A stretch of DNA of 64,000 nt from positions 124,001 through 188,000 of the forward strand of contig NW_024468249.1 in the NCBI RefSeq assembly GCF_002104995.1. Reading direction: 5' to 3'. The stretch is from Linderina pennispora. Taxonomy: Eukaryota > Kickxellomycota > Kickxellomycetes > Kickxellales > Kickxellaceae. The notes beneath the pieces were generated by a model. It did no database searches and was not told the DNA's origin. It was given only the letters and a program-made list of their open reading frames with translations. The translations under genes were made by a program, and so were the position numbers. Shown here in pieces: positions 10,529 to 22,089 of the stretch. The stretch's first letter is position 1. Each line of letters starts with the position of its first letter.

Positions 10529-11524
10529 GCTCTGTCAGCTGTGGAATTGGGGAGAAATATTGAATTGGTGTGGGATATACTGGGTTTGTAATGGCAAGAA
10601 AAAGAAAGCAGTCAATTTGCAGCCTGCTGCTGGCTTGCCCTGACGCAACCAGTCTGTGGTGACGCGGCCCGCTTGAGCATCTGCCTGTCGGCATCGTAGC
10701 TGGGATCAAAAGATCAAGTCAGTGGATCACTCTTTCTGCTTGGTGCCCAATGTGTGGCCAGCAGGGCGCAGTAAAATGCTGCTGCATTTTGCAAACAACA
10801 GCCTGTGCTTGCGATTATGCCAGCGAACCTGATCAGGAACACTTTGTCGGCAGTGCTGCTTCTGGAAGCATATGTCATTTGCATGAATAGGGACAGTGGG
10901 TAAGCAGCATTTGAAATCTGCATCTATTCAGACGCAGCGGCACATGCCACACACCTCAACGGCGCTGTTTTCAAAACCGCAAAGGTGCATTCGGACTGCA
11001 ACACCATGCAAGTTGCAATTGATGTAGAAATGGGCTCACTTCGCCTGCCATCGCAGCGGGCATTCCGGTGAGCCTGCTACTGGCCACTGGGATGTAGGAG
11101 AGCACTCGCCTTGCTTTCCCTTCGCGCATTATTGACAGCCGTCGTTTCCTCGATGGTGCCTGGCTTTCCATGATCAGGCCCTGGTCTCCGCCGGTGTAAT
11201 GTGGAATACTGCCGCTTCCAGTGTGCCTCACATGTGCTTATGTTCGATATCTGCTCCGTGCCGTACAGAGGCATACAGGCAGGGTGTGCAGCCGCATCTG
11301 GCCGAGCGCCTGCTGATCTGCAAATCAGATCACGTGATAGTTCCCCTCAACTGGAGCTGTTTGGGTGGTCCTCTTTCAGATGTCAGAATGATGAAATGAG
11401 CGGTTAAAGTTCGAGCTCCCCTTTTCGATCTCTCGCTTCATGTCTCTGCTTCCACTTCATTCTTCTCTATCGATTTTACCTTTCTACTTCCCCCTTTGTA
11501 ACGAACTTTAACGAAACAGCCCTA
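10529..11524. other. Intergenic, about 1 kb, divergent promoters of PRE9 and the SDR gene
   Basis: No gene recognised. The last 120 bases before 11525 are strongly pyrimidine-rich (runs of CTT/TTC), as expected for a fungal core promoter and leader of the SDR gene. Confidence 0.5.
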
Positions 11525-13006
11525 ATGAAAGAGTCCTTTATACGCAACCACACGCTGTACCTGGTGTGCTCGCTAGTCGTTGTGGTCGGCTCGCACCTGC
11601 TGACAGTTGTCGACACGGTAACCAACTGGTGGCACGTTCTCATCTGCATGCTCCTGTCGCTGCTGCCCAAGGCGCGCGTGGTGTTCCCGGTGCACAAGCC
11701 GTCGAGCGACTACCACCCGGCGATCCTGGTCACGGGCACCAGCTCTGGCATCGGGCACGACACGGCGATAGCCCTGGCATCCAAGGGATTCACGGTATTC
11801 GCAGGCGTGCGGCGATGGGAGGACGGTGCACGTGTGGAGAATGACTTTCTGGACTCGATCAAGCCGCAGACTATCTACAAGAACCGGTGGGCAAGGCCGT
11901 CGTGGGTTGAACGCCTATTGGCCAATATCCACCGGTCTCTGGGCGCCACTGAGGAACAGCCCGAGCCCGAGGCCAGCAGCGATGACGAGGCGACGATAGT
12001 GCCGCAGACCGTCACGAGCCGCCGGCTGAGGCGCCGCAAGCAGCGGTCGCAGGCGGTGAACGGCAAGACCGAGCACTTCGATCCCAACGCGGTTAGTGCG
12101 CGGGACCAGTCGGCACCCGAGTATGAGCAGCTGGTTCGCGAGACCGGATCGATCATCCCCGTGATTCTCGATGTGGCCGACAAGAAGTCGATCGATGGTG
12201 CATTCGACAAGGTCAGCGAGGAGCTGGAGAAGCGCGGCATCCCGCTGGTCGGCCTGGTCAACAACGCAGGCGTCACAGCCTCGGGCCCCATGGACATAGC
12301 AGCGACAAGCTTCATCGACTACTGCATGGCTGTGAACTTTGCCGGGCCGGTCGGCGTCGCGCAAAAGTTCATGCCTCTGCTGCGCGCCAGCAGCGGGCGG
12401 ATCGTCAATGTGTCGAGCATCATGGCATGGCTGATCGGCCCAGGCTTTGGCGTCTACTGCGCCAGCAAGGCTGCGCTCTCCGCTGCCAGTCGCGCCTGGC
12501 ATTTTGAGCTCGCCAATAGCGGCATGTCGGTATCGGTGGTCGAGCCCGGCCTAACGCGCACTGCACTGTGGAAAAAGCTCGAGGCCGAGCTGCAGTTCCA
12601 CCACTCGCGCCTGAACGGGCTGCCGTTGCGCCGTCGCCGCTCCGCCGAGCAGATTGACGATGAGTCGGGCCGCGAGTCACCAGTGGCCATGCCTGGCGAC
12701 GAGGCCGTGGCTACGCCGTCGTCATCGCCGGCTACCCCTGCCAATGAGCCCGAGAGGTCAGAGAACCAGACGCTGTATGACCCGATGATCCGCCGGATCC
12801 AGACCTCGAATGAGCTGGCACCGATCTTTGCTCTGCCGACGCACCATGCAGTCGGCGCAATTCTGCACTCGCTGACCAGCAGCTATCCAAAGTCCACGTA
12901 CCGGGTCGGCTGGGATGCGCGCTGGATGAGTCTGGCCACCTGGCTCGCGAGCGAGGAGGTTGTTGAATGGGTGTGCCGTGTTATCGGCATTGTTTCGGAC
13001 AACTGA
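11525..13006 (+). CDS. Membrane-anchored short-chain dehydrogenase/reductase, SDR9C-like, with insertions
   Basis: A 493-residue NAD(P)-dependent oxidoreductase. Residues about 6-50 are hydrophobic (LYLVCSLVVVVGSHLLTVVD and a second segment WWHVLICMLLSLLPKA), so it is probably an ER or lipid-droplet membrane protein. The Rossmann motif TGTSSGIG lies near residue 77, NNAG near 242, the catalytic serine in VNVSSIMAW near 298, and the YCASK catalytic Tyr/Lys near 313. The pattern after it (VVEPGLTRTALW) resembles retinol dehydrogenase / 17-beta-HSD type SDRs; the substrate could be a sterol, retinoid-like compound or lipid. It is longer than the usual 300-330 residues because of a charged insertion (about residues 110-200, with an Arg-rich SRRLRRRKQRS) after the first Rossmann unit and a low-complexity Ser/Pro/Glu stretch near 370-420. 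Intact, no introns. Confidence 0.92.
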   Translation: MKESFIRNHTLYLVCSLVVVVGSHLLTVVDTVTNWWHVLICMLLSLLPKARVVFPVHKPSSDYHPAILVTGTSSGIGHDTAIALASKGFTVFAGVRRWEDGARVENDFLDSIKPQTIYKNRWARPSWVERLLANIHRSLGATEEQPEPEASSDDEATIVPQTVTSRRLRRRKQRSQAVNGKTEHFDPNAVSARDQSAPEYEQLVRETGSIIPVILDVADKKSIDGAFDKVSEELEKRGIPLVGLVNNAGVTASGPMDIAATSFIDYCMAVNFAGPVGVAQKFMPLLRASSGRIVNVSSIMAWLIGPGFGVYCASKAALSAASRAWHFELANSGMSVSVVEPGLTRTALWKKLEAELQFHHSRLNGLPLRRRRSAEQIDDESGRESPVAMPGDEAVATPSSSPATPANEPERSENQTLYDPMIRRIQTSNELAPIFALPTHHAVGAILHSLTSSYPKSTYRVGWDARWMSLATWLASEEVVEWVCRVIGIVSDN

Positions 13007-13234
13007 AATATTTAGAAATAGACGTGTGCTTGGCCTGAGCTGAAAAATGTACGCACAGGCTGTCTGCGAACACTTCCAGAAAATGGCGGCGGTCAGGCTT
13101 TTTTCAGTATTTGGTATCTCCAATGATCGTTTCGAAAAATACCACTTTCGTCTCCCTGTTTTGACCCGAGCTTCTCGCATTATTTTTTCTACACTTGTTT
13201 TAATTGCAGTCATAATCTCATTTGCGTCATTGGC

Positions 13235-14574
13235 ATGGCCGACTTTGTTAGACTATCGATTTTCGGCACTGTGTTCGAGGTCACAACGAGGTAAGGACGG
13301 TCGCGGGTGGGATAGGGTTCCAGCACCAGCATTCCACAAAAAGGAAATTAACCGGTTTTTTCATACGTGGTAATTCGCCCGGGTCGACCTTATTTCTAAT
13401 TTTATCCCCCGGTGCCTGCTGTAGATACACCGACCTCCAGCCGGTGGGCATGGGCGCATTTGGTCTGGTCTGGTAAGTAGAGATATGAGCGTGTCATGAG
13501 CCAGCAGGGAAGCGCGCCCTTCTTGCTGACAGCCTTGGCTTTCCTGTTCCCATTCCCACACGTAGCTCTGCACGCGATCAACTGACAGGGCAGGCGGTCG
13601 CTGTCAAGAAGATCATGCGGCCGTTCAGCTCGTCTGTGCTGGCTAAGCGCACGTACCGCGAGCTGAAGCTGCTGAAGCACCTGCGGCACGAGAACATCAT
13701 CAGCATGAGCGACATCTTCATTTCGTCGCTGGAGGACATATATTTCGTGACAGAGCTGCTGGGCACGGACCTGCACCGGCTGCGGCAGTCGCGGCCGCTG
13801 GAGCAGCAGTTCATCCAGTACTTCCTGTACCAGATCCTGCGCGGCCTGAAATACGTGCACTCGGCAGGCGTGATCCACCGTGACCTGAAGCCGTCCAACA
13901 TTGTGATCAACGAGAACTGCGACCTGAAGATCTGCGACTTTGGATTAGCGCGCGTACAGGACCCGCAGATGACTGGGTATGTGTCGACGCGCTACTACCG
14001 CGCGCCCGAGATCATGCTGACGTGGCAGAACTACGATGTGGCTGTGGACATCTGGAGCACCGGGTGCATTTTCGCCGAGATGTTCGAGGGCACGCCGCTG
14101 TTCCCTGGCAACGACCACGTCCACCAGTTCTCGATCATCACCGAGCTGCTGGGCACGCCGCCCGACGATGTCATCCAGACCATCGGCAGCGAGAACACGC
14201 TCCGGTTTGTGCAGTCGCTGCCGCACCGCGAACCCGTGCCATTCAGCGAGCGGTTCCGCACCATTGACCCGCAGGCTCTGGACCTGCTGGAGAAGATGCT
14301 GGTGTTTGATCCCCGCAGGCGTATCACTGCTGCTGAGGCCCTGGCGCACCCGTACCTGGCCACCTACCACGACGAGGCCGATGAGCCCGTGGCGGAGAAC
14401 CGGTTCGACTGGTCGTTCAACGACGCCGACCTGCCTGTCGAGGAGTGGAAGGTCATGATGTACAACGAGATCCTGGATTTTTTGAATGTCTCAGACGGTC
14501 CCGTGGGCGCTTCTGAACCAGCTGCGGATGCTGGCGCCGCAATGGCTGTTGACTCTGGCGCTGCTGCTCCCTGA
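13235..14574 (+). CDS. HOG1: HOG1/p38-type stress MAP kinase
   Basis: The osmostress MAP kinase, 370 residues after splicing. Exon 1 (13235-13290) encodes [19 protein letters not shown], the conserved Hog1 N terminus. Exon 2 (13425-13472) holds the glycine-rich loop, and exon 3 (13566-14574) the rest. Introns begin GTAAGG and GTAAGT and end TGTAG and CGTAG. Seen: VAVKKI (ATP lysine), [11 protein letters not shown] (catalytic loop), DFGLAR, and the activation loop [16 protein letters not shown]. The TGY dual-phosphorylation site defines the Hog1/p38 class rather than TEY ERK types. The common-docking acidic patch lies in the C-terminal part ([17 protein letters not shown]). An Ala-rich tail ends the protein. 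Intact; nothing abnormal. It should act downstream of a Pbs2-type MAPKK, moving from cytosol to nucleus on stress. Confidence 0.97.
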
Positions 14575-15542
14575 ACCCCCACTCCTTCGGGCCCGCACTA
14601 TATTGTCTTTTACCTCATTCTACCTTATTCGTGGATGCAAATGACAAGCCATTTGAAGCGACTTGTAGGAACGCCATGCGTAGCTGTTGTTTTGCCAATA
14701 TATGCAAAGGCACATGTATATTCCTCAGGCCAGCTGTGATACTACCGCTACCCGCCACCGAATTTATTGTCGACGCCTGGGTGTGTCTCACATGTCTGCA
14801 TTGTTTAGACAGTGCCGCCTTTTGAGGCATGAGTGAATGCACGGCGCAGTGCTCATATACTCCTGTGACAAGTCTGCAAACCCATACCGCGACGACTCGA
14901 ATGCTAGCGCAGCGGGGATGTGGGTGGGTGTCAGCTGTTTTCCAGACAGTCTTCGCCTTGTGAATGCCCTGAGTAGGTGGCGTCGGGCAGCTGTGCCCTC
15001 CGAATTGGTGTGCACCAACAACTGGAGCGCTTGGTTTATCCTGGATGCAATGGTTGAAACTAGATTCTTCTCTAATGTATTATTTGCGTAAAGCAAAATA
15101 CAGCTGAGCACTTGCCTCCACGAGCAAACTCGTCTGCGGCGGGTGCTCGACAATATGCTAGACAAGTGTTCTGGGGTATCAAATAGCAGCTAGATCCCTT
15201 TCCAGCTTTCTGCTCGAACTAGTTTATCCATTTTGCCCCTTGCTCTTTTTTGCTCTTTTTGCCAACACGGCCTTGCCTGCCTACACCTATACCAGGCAGT
15301 GCCCCGAGGTCACTGTTCACCAGCAGCTTGAATATTATACTTGATTTTTGACACACTGCCAGAACCGTTCCGTTCTCTGGAAGGAGCAGGGCAAACACAA
15401 ACCAGCTTTTGTTATCATATCCTCACGCTTCAGATGCCTCATCCGAGTAGCAGCGATGCTACTGCACAGGGTAGCCCAGCTTCCAGCCGACTACCGCTAA
15501 AGTGCAAGCTGCCGGAAGACAAGGCGCATATATAGCAAACTC
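14575..15542. other. Intergenic, about 970 bases
   Basis: Between HOG1 and the MFS gene. No coding, RNA or repeat feature supported. A pyrimidine-rich stretch near 15220-15270 (CTCTTTTTTGCTCTTTTTGCC) may be part of the downstream promoter. Confidence 0.45.
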
Positions 15543-17292
15543 ATGGACTACTACAGCTACACCGAATACAAACCAAACCCGGCCCAGATCGAGCGCAACC
15601 GGTGGGTGTTTTTCGGGCTTCTGCGGTGCCAGCCCTGGATGGCCATTCCTGCCGGCTTTCTTATTCTGTTCTGCTACGGGTCCGTATATGCCTGGTCAGT
15701 TTTCAACAGCCCCATTAACAAGGCTTTGTCGAATGACCCAGACAAAGGCCGTGCTGAGACGACGTTCTACATTGCGCTCGGCGTATTGGGCGTCACAGGT
15801 GCGATATTCGGGCCCTGGATCGAATCGAGCCATCCACTGGAGTCGGGCTATATTGGCATGGTGATGTTTTTCGCCGGGCACCTCATGGCCGCCCTGGCCA
15901 TCCATGTGAAGAGGTTTGCATTGCTATACTTTGGCTACGGCTTTATTGCTGGCATCGGACTCGGAATCGGATATGTATCGACCATCGACGCTTCCAGCAA
16001 GTGGTGGCCGAGGGCGCGTGGTGCAGCGGCTGGAGGCGCCGTGATGGGGTTTGGCGGTGGGGCTCTGGCCTTCAGCTACATCAACAAGTGGCTCATCGGC
16101 TCGTACAGTCTTTCGTCTGCCTTCATAATCCTTGGCGCGATCAACATTTCAGCCATGTTTGTCTGCATCCAGTTCATCTGCCCACCGCCGCCTGGCCGCA
16201 ATATTGAAGGCGTTCCTGTTGTTGACACTAGCAGCGAGGTCCGGGCTGCATTAGATCGGACAGCCAGGGATAGTGCTCCTGCTAAATCATCGGTGACCGT
16301 GTCTGAGACTCAGCAGTCATACTATGCCACCACGCTTGCCACCGAGCGTCCGACTATCCATATATCCTTGGGCGAGGCCCTAAAATCGCGCGATTTCTGG
16401 CTCCTGTATGTGGCATTCCTGGCCAACATCGTCTTCTGCTTAGTTGTGCTATCGAACCTGCCAGCGCTAATCAACCGCCTGTTTGGACGCGAAGGAAAAG
16501 TACCGCATGCTCCACCTCTGGAATCGCATGTAGCCGTGTCGATTGAGGGCGCATTCAACATGAGCGGCCGTGTCTTGGTTGGCTTCATGTCAGATATGAT
16601 CGGCCGCAAGACTACGTTTCTCATCCTGCTCATCGTGCAAATTGTCGTGCTCGCGTGCATCCCAATGACAATTACCAGCGGCCACTTCTGGCCGTTCCTA
16701 ATACTAATATGGATAGCCACTCTCTGCTACGGCGGCGGGTTCGGCATGGTCCCTGCGTTCCTGTCCGATATGTATGGCTCCAGCAACACAAGCAGCTGCC
16801 ACGGCGTGTTCCTGACTGCCTGGTCGATTGCGTCGGTTGGCGGCGGCCTGACATTCACAGGTATTGTCAACCACTATCTGTCAAGTGGTTACAAGCGGTA
16901 CGATACAAAACCGTATAACGTGAACTTTGCCTGGATGATGGCACTAGTTGCTGTCGGGCTCGTGTGCTGTCTGCTGATGCGCTCGTCAATCAGTGACCGT
17001 ATGTTCCCTGCAGCACCCAACCAGATCCTGCGAATTCGTATTTTTGGTCGCATGCTGCGTGTCTTGTGGGTGCGTGGCAACCACGTCGATGATGTAGCAG
17101 CAGTAGTATGGCCAGGCGTCGATGTATTACCCGGAGCGGAACACAAATTCGCAGTGTCATATATGGCGGTTTGGACGGCTGCACCTGGAGCTGCTGTCCA
17201 AAGAGCAGGAGAAGAACATCTGGGAGGAATATCTGCGTTTGTATGTCGAGCAGCAGCACCATCTGCAACAAGAGACAGGGAGTGTCGTGTGA
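15543..17292 (+). CDS. MFS transporter, oxalate:formate antiporter (OFA)-like
   Basis: A 12-helix major facilitator superfamily protein of about 583 residues. Seen: FLILFCYGSVYAWSVFNSPI in helix 1, which is the OFA-family hallmark (…YGSVYAWSVF…), then repeated hydrophobic helices, the cytosolic loop signature ALAIHVKRFALLY, GIGLGIGYVSTIDASSKWWP (family motif G-x-G-x-GY…KWFP/RR), a hydrophilic central loop (about residues 225-275), and FNMSGRVLVGFMSDMIGRKT (second-half MFS motif). The substrate is probably a monocarboxylate or dicarboxylate, but this cannot be settled from sequence. The original frame runs to 17300, but its last 60 residues are senseless. Treating one base near 17110 as extra gives a charged tail (FGRLHLELLSKEQEKNIWEE…) ending at 17292, which looks like the true cytosolic C terminus. 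Confidence 0.88.
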
Positions 17293-17300
17293 TAATGTAG

Positions 17301-18693
17301 CACATAGTCGGCCAGCGGCAATCCAGCTATTCCGGTGTAGCCATTCGCCACTACTATCTGCTGTTGACTTTCCCATCCCCATTCACAGGCTGCTAGGTTT
17401 TTGTTTACATTTATAATCGTTTGTTTTCGATTTCCTTTGCAATTGAAGAAAAATATTCTACGCAGAATGCAAAATACCAGAGGCATATTGTGTGTTCAAC
17501 AGGAACTGACAACATCTGCCATATTGGATCGTGGAAATAACAAGCCACTAGCACACGCGGGCACGGAGGAGGAGAGGGCCAGCCCATGCCACTTTGTGCT
17601 GAGCAAATATTGAAAAGACCTATTCCGCATCTCAATGCCCGTGTGCCCACTTGCTCCACTCGCTCTACAAGCATGCATCGCAGCCCCCTTTTCATGGAAC
17701 AACATGTCATCCGATATATCCTCCCGACCTTGGGGTTTGCCTGGGAGAGGGGCTGGGACCACAGCTGAATGCTGCTAATATTGGATGCCGACCAACCAAG
17801 CAGAGCACAAGCAGGAAGTATTGCGCTGGAATTGAGAGGAATGCCGAGCAGATGATCATGCTCTGCAGTCGAACGGCATTGTATCTCATATGCAGCTCAT
17901 TTTTGGTTCTGGTTGCAAGACAACGCATGCTCCTTCTCGCTCATACAAGCACCATGGTTGCGCGAAATTGAGGGAATACGGGGCGCGCACGCTAATTGCT
18001 TTTGCTGTCCTTGCTTGCTGCAGCTGTGTATGTCGGCTCCATCTGGGCAGGAGGGAGGAGGGACAGCGGGTGGGGTGCGCCAATTATCATTCTGGGAGCA
18101 ATCGGGTTGATGAAATAGTACTGAAGCAGCATTATCGGTGGCCACGCCATTCTTCCTCGGTCGCCCCCCAGTCCACATTTAGCAGCCGATATGATAGCCC
18201 CATTAATGGTTCAAAGAATAAGAGGTGGTGGGTTCCTGTTTGGGTGTCGGTTGGCATTGACATGTCCTCCTCCCAATTAACAAAGAGCGGGAGGTGGAGG
18301 AAGGCACGGGGAGGGACGTCCGAGCGTCCTGTGCAATGTGTGCCAAGTAAAAATAAATATGCAGTTCCAAATCGGTGCACACTCCTCCCCAAATGTGTCT
18401 GGAGCATGCGCTCCCTTGAACATATTTGTACCCCGCCAGGCGCCGCGTCCGCTACCGAGCTTGCTTCGCTCAACTCCATCCAGAAACTCCTCTCCCTCCC
18501 TCACTTTTCGCATTTGAGCACGACACTCCCCATCTCCTCTGTCGCCTTTCTGGTTTCTACATACAACACGGGAACGCATATCCTTTATTCCTGGTACTGC
18601 TCTATTTTCTACGCCGTATATATAATACCATGCGCTGGTTGCGTAGCAAGGGTTCGGCGAGCCAGCCCGGATCCCACCTTGAAATACTACCCA
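17301..18693. other. Intergenic, about 1.4 kb
   Basis: A long open frame covers much of this stretch but has no domain, no codon bias and only low-complexity content, so I do not call a gene. A TATATATAATA element at about 18617-18627, roughly 70 bases before the next ATG, is a plausible TATA box for the gene starting at 18694. Confidence 0.45.
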
Positions 18694-19870
18694 ATGTCCG
18701 ACTTTATGGACATTCCCAAGAACCCAGTGTTCTACCCACCAACATCGCGAAAGGCGCAGCACTCGGCACCTCCCGCTCTGCTGAGGCCATCCCTGCCCGC
18801 CCACGAGCCGGCACGGGTGGATGGCAGGAACCGACCAAGCCGCATTATGTCCCGATTCAAGACAATATTTGCAGCCAAGCCTGCAGCCGACTTTCACCCA
18901 GGCAGCGCATCGTGCAAGAGTGATCCGCCAGCCAATTTTGTCAAGCCGCGGGGCATTCAGCGGCCAAAGCTAGTGGCGCGGTCGCCATTGCGTGAAGACT
19001 CGGGATGGCCAGATCTGCGTGAGCTGGTCAGCTCCGCTGGTGCCATTGGATCCAGGGCAGGGCGAGTACCGCGACAGCCCGCACACGCTGTATTCGTCGA
19101 CAAGGTTGTACACACGCACGAAGCCCCATGCTCCCGATTGGCCGCAGTTTAATAGCCCGGAGAACATGGACCCGCACTCGTCGCTGGTGCATTTCGAGTC
19201 TGCGTTGGCGCTGGGTCCACGTCCACGTCGGCCGTCGCGCATCGATGTGACGCGCGTGGTGAGCGAGAATGCCAGGTGTGGTATACGCCAGGCACACGGC
19301 ACTGCGAGGTCACTCAGTATGATTGTGTCCCGGACAGAGATATCTGAGGAGCTTGGGCGTCTTGCTGCGCTGGTTGGCCAGGATTCGCAGCCAGGATGCC
19401 GGGCGTCGCGTGGGTCAGATGTCACGGCTATCTCTAGCCAGGACACGTTCTTGGACCGCGGCCAGGTCGGCGAAATGTCGCCGAGCCGGATGTCAGCATG
19501 CACCCTCGAGGACGAATCAATGTCAGTGCATGGATTCCCTGTCAACTACTCGCTGGACGAGATCGAAGGCATGGAGGAGCAGACTTGCGGCGAGCTGGTT
19601 GGCATGCCGCTGCTCGAGACACACGAGGGGCTGGGCACCATGCTGCGCGTCACAAAGTCAGTGCGCCGGCCATATTCGGAGGACTTTCTGCAGCACGCAA
19701 GGATTACCATGGGCACCAGTCTGGGCTTGAGCGTCGAGGAGAGCCTGTACGAGGTGGTGTGTGGCAGCAGCCACCAGCGCGAAATGTACATCCGCAACTC
19801 GTGCGCCGACTCCGGGCTGGTCAAATCGACATTTGACCTCGCCAAACTGCTTCCTGCCACGCCGCAATGA
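18694..19870 (+). CDS. Orphan protein of unknown function (one frameshift)
   Basis: Not recognised. The first part (MSDFMDIPKNPVFYPPTSRK onward) is basic, rich in Pro/Arg/Ser, and contains a possible phosphorylated region around KLVARSPLREDSGWPDLREL. At about 19030-19060 the frame changes and the protein continues GEYRDSPHTLYSSTRLYTRT to the stop at 19870, total near 390 residues. The second half has acidic patches (SLDEIEGMEEQTCGELVGMP) and a more globular-looking end (FLQHARITMGTSLGLSVEESLYEVV). No membrane segment, signal peptide or catalytic motif is visible. Codon use is GC-biased like its neighbours, so it is probably a real gene. The start is the first ATG giving this frame; an ATG at 18630 in another frame is possible if a further indel exists. 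Confidence 0.6.
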
Positions 19871-20019
19871 AAGTCGCTTTTCCATGTTCCCCTGTATTAA
19901 ATTGTGTTTTTAACCTTGTCTTTTTATGTTCAACTCGTAAGCTTATGTATCCCTGTCATAGGTCGACGGAGAAATCGAAGTATTGCAGACCTGTAAACTC
20001 CGGCTCGTAGAATACCGGC

Positions 20020-21161
20020 TCACTGCCTACGCCCGCCCTTGTACATGGTTTGCTTCAGGCGCTTGTACTTGTCTACATCACGGCCGGCGCCACGCATCTG
20101 CTCCATTGAAGCGTTGACCGACGACACCGGCATGACGTTGTAGTTCGCGGCTACACGCTGCGGGATGCGCGCGGTGGCCCGCTCACCATCCTTCCCCTGA
20201 GCCGCTCTGCACCTGGATGCCGCCAGGCGCACGCCTAGTTTCCTCGTTGCCTTGCATTGGCCTTCCAGCAAAGTGGCGGCGATCCAGGTTGACCTTGGTC
20301 TCGCGGATCTTGCGGTCACGGAAGTTGGAGCTGAGCTTCATCACCATACGCGACCAGCGCTGCACGAACTGCTCGCACACGCGGCGGTTGCGCTCAGGAA
20401 TGCGCGGGCACTTGCTCATAAACATGATGATCTTTCCAATGCCCGACTCGCGCAGATGGTCGCGCCGAATTGGCAGCTTTCCGAGGATATCCAGCAGTGC
20501 GTTCTGGATATCGAGTGCCGGCAGACTGCCGTCGTCCAAGGGCTCGAGCCACAACCGCAGCGAGTCCACGATGTTGTTTTCCAAAAACGCCTCGTACAGG
20601 TGCGTCTTGCGCAGTTCGTCAGTGACGTCGGTCAGCATCCCCATCTTGTGGATTGCCGGCAGCCCGTCTTTATTATCGTCAATGTCGCGGTACGCCGCGT
20701 CCCGCATCCGCTTGCGCAGGTTGGCGATCGACTCGTCGATTGCGACATCGTCCTCGTCAGCCTTTCTGCGCTTGCGCGCTCGGCCAGACTTTAGTGCCGC
20801 GTCGATCCGCCGGTTCAGCTCGTCGATTTCAGCCTGCTTAGGGTTAATGGGTTCTGACGGCCTGCTTTCTTCGTCGTCGTCCATTAGCGCGCTCTCTGGC
20901 TCTGGCTGGCTCGGACTCTCGGCCTCCTCCGGGTGGGCCTCAGTGGTAGGGCTGCTTCGTACCACTGCACGCTTAAATTTTGGCATTTTCTGTAGCGCCG
21001 AGGCTTCGGCTGACAGCTCCTCGGCAGGCGCCTCCTCCTCAGCTTCCTCGACCTTGTCCAAGAGCTCGCTGTCATTTGTTGGCGCTGCTCCACCAAACAG
21101 GTCATCAAGCTCGTCGTCCAGCGCGTTGTCATGCCGGCGGTGAGTTGCTTACATCCGACAT
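20020..21161 (-). CDS. IWS1: IWS1/SPN1 transcription elongation factor (two frameshifts)
   Basis: IWS1 binds Spt6 and elongating RNA polymerase II and links transcription to mRNA processing and chromatin. Seen: an acidic, disordered N-terminal region with lysine patches, a nuclear-localisation-like RARKRRK, then the TFIIS N-terminal-like domain: LRKRMRDAAYRDIDDNKDGL, PAIHKMGMLTDVTDELRKTH, LWLEPLDDGSLPALDIQNAL, LDILGKLPIRRDHLRESGIGK, followed by VCEQFVQRWSRMVMKLSSNF. These are the IWS1 core motifs. The N terminus reads MSDVSNSPP and rejoins the DNALDDELDDLFGG block if one base at about 21135 is extra. Near 20205 a second single extra base leads to the conserved tail ARIPQRVAANYNVMPVSSVN ending at 20020. 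Total near 378 residues. The gene is otherwise complete. Confidence 0.92.
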
Positions 21162-22089
21162 TTGCTGTGTGGTGTGAATTTATAGCTTGTGGTAAGAGTA
21201 CGGGATAAATTGAAGCAAAGCGTGAAACCACAGCAAGGGGCTGCCAGAAAAGCCAGCGCGACGTGTTGATGATTGAACTGATTTTATTTCCTCGTAATCC
21301 GTAGATACGGACAACGTGGAAAATTAAACCTTCGCCCCAGGTGGGACCAGACCCGTCTTGGCCCAGCTGCAGAGCACAACAGCCCATCTGCTGGACGGGG
21401 CATTACTCGAGAATACGAGTATACCGTATATTGAGTGGAAGAAAAAACGGACGACTGTAGGGTGTGGAGCATATGATGTCTTGTCTGGCTACCTGTGTTT
21501 ATAGCCAGGTCCGGTGAGTATGCTGGGGCTCGGCAGCCACCAGCGCACCCTTTTCGGGTAGCATAGCAGGTGCATTACCTGAAGGCATTGGTAACGGAGC
21601 TTGGCGTTGAGGGGCAGCTGACACTGGGCAAGTACAGGAAAGGTCGAGCTAGAAGCGTGAGATTCAGGCAGGGCTTGCCGAAGTAGATACCCAGAATATT
21701 ATTGATGGGGAGGAGCTGACACCGGTAGAGGCAGTGAGGGGCAGGAGAGTAGCAGCCAGGAGAGAGAACAGCCATTCTTTGGAGAGAGAGATGAGGAGGG
21801 CGAGGCACTATCGCAGGGCGAGGGTGGTACCGTGGAGAGGGGGAAGAGGAACTTGCAGATAGCGAGGAATCGAAGGCATAACAAGGAATCTGAGTGTGAG
21901 GATGGGAGTGGTGCCAACGATGGGTTTGCTGGTAGCGGCAACAATGGCAAGTAGCTGCTTCATATGTATTTACTACCACAAAACTGAATATGAATATTTG
22001 CCCATGCTTACTGAAGAGTATGCATTAAAGGACATTATGAAAACAAGAGATCCGGGCTATGTGGGGCGCCGGCAATATTGTACCCCATG
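21162..22089. other. Intergenic, about 930 bases
   Basis: Upstream of IWS1 and downstream of the multicopper oxidase. Purine-rich (GGAGAG-type) low-complexity sequence lies around 21740-21850. No gene supported. Confidence 0.45.

Noticed and set aside
17890-18693. Open frame upstream of the orphan gene at 18694
   Set aside because: The frame happens to be open, but composition is unlike the coding regions here and no domain is seen; treated as promoter/leader.
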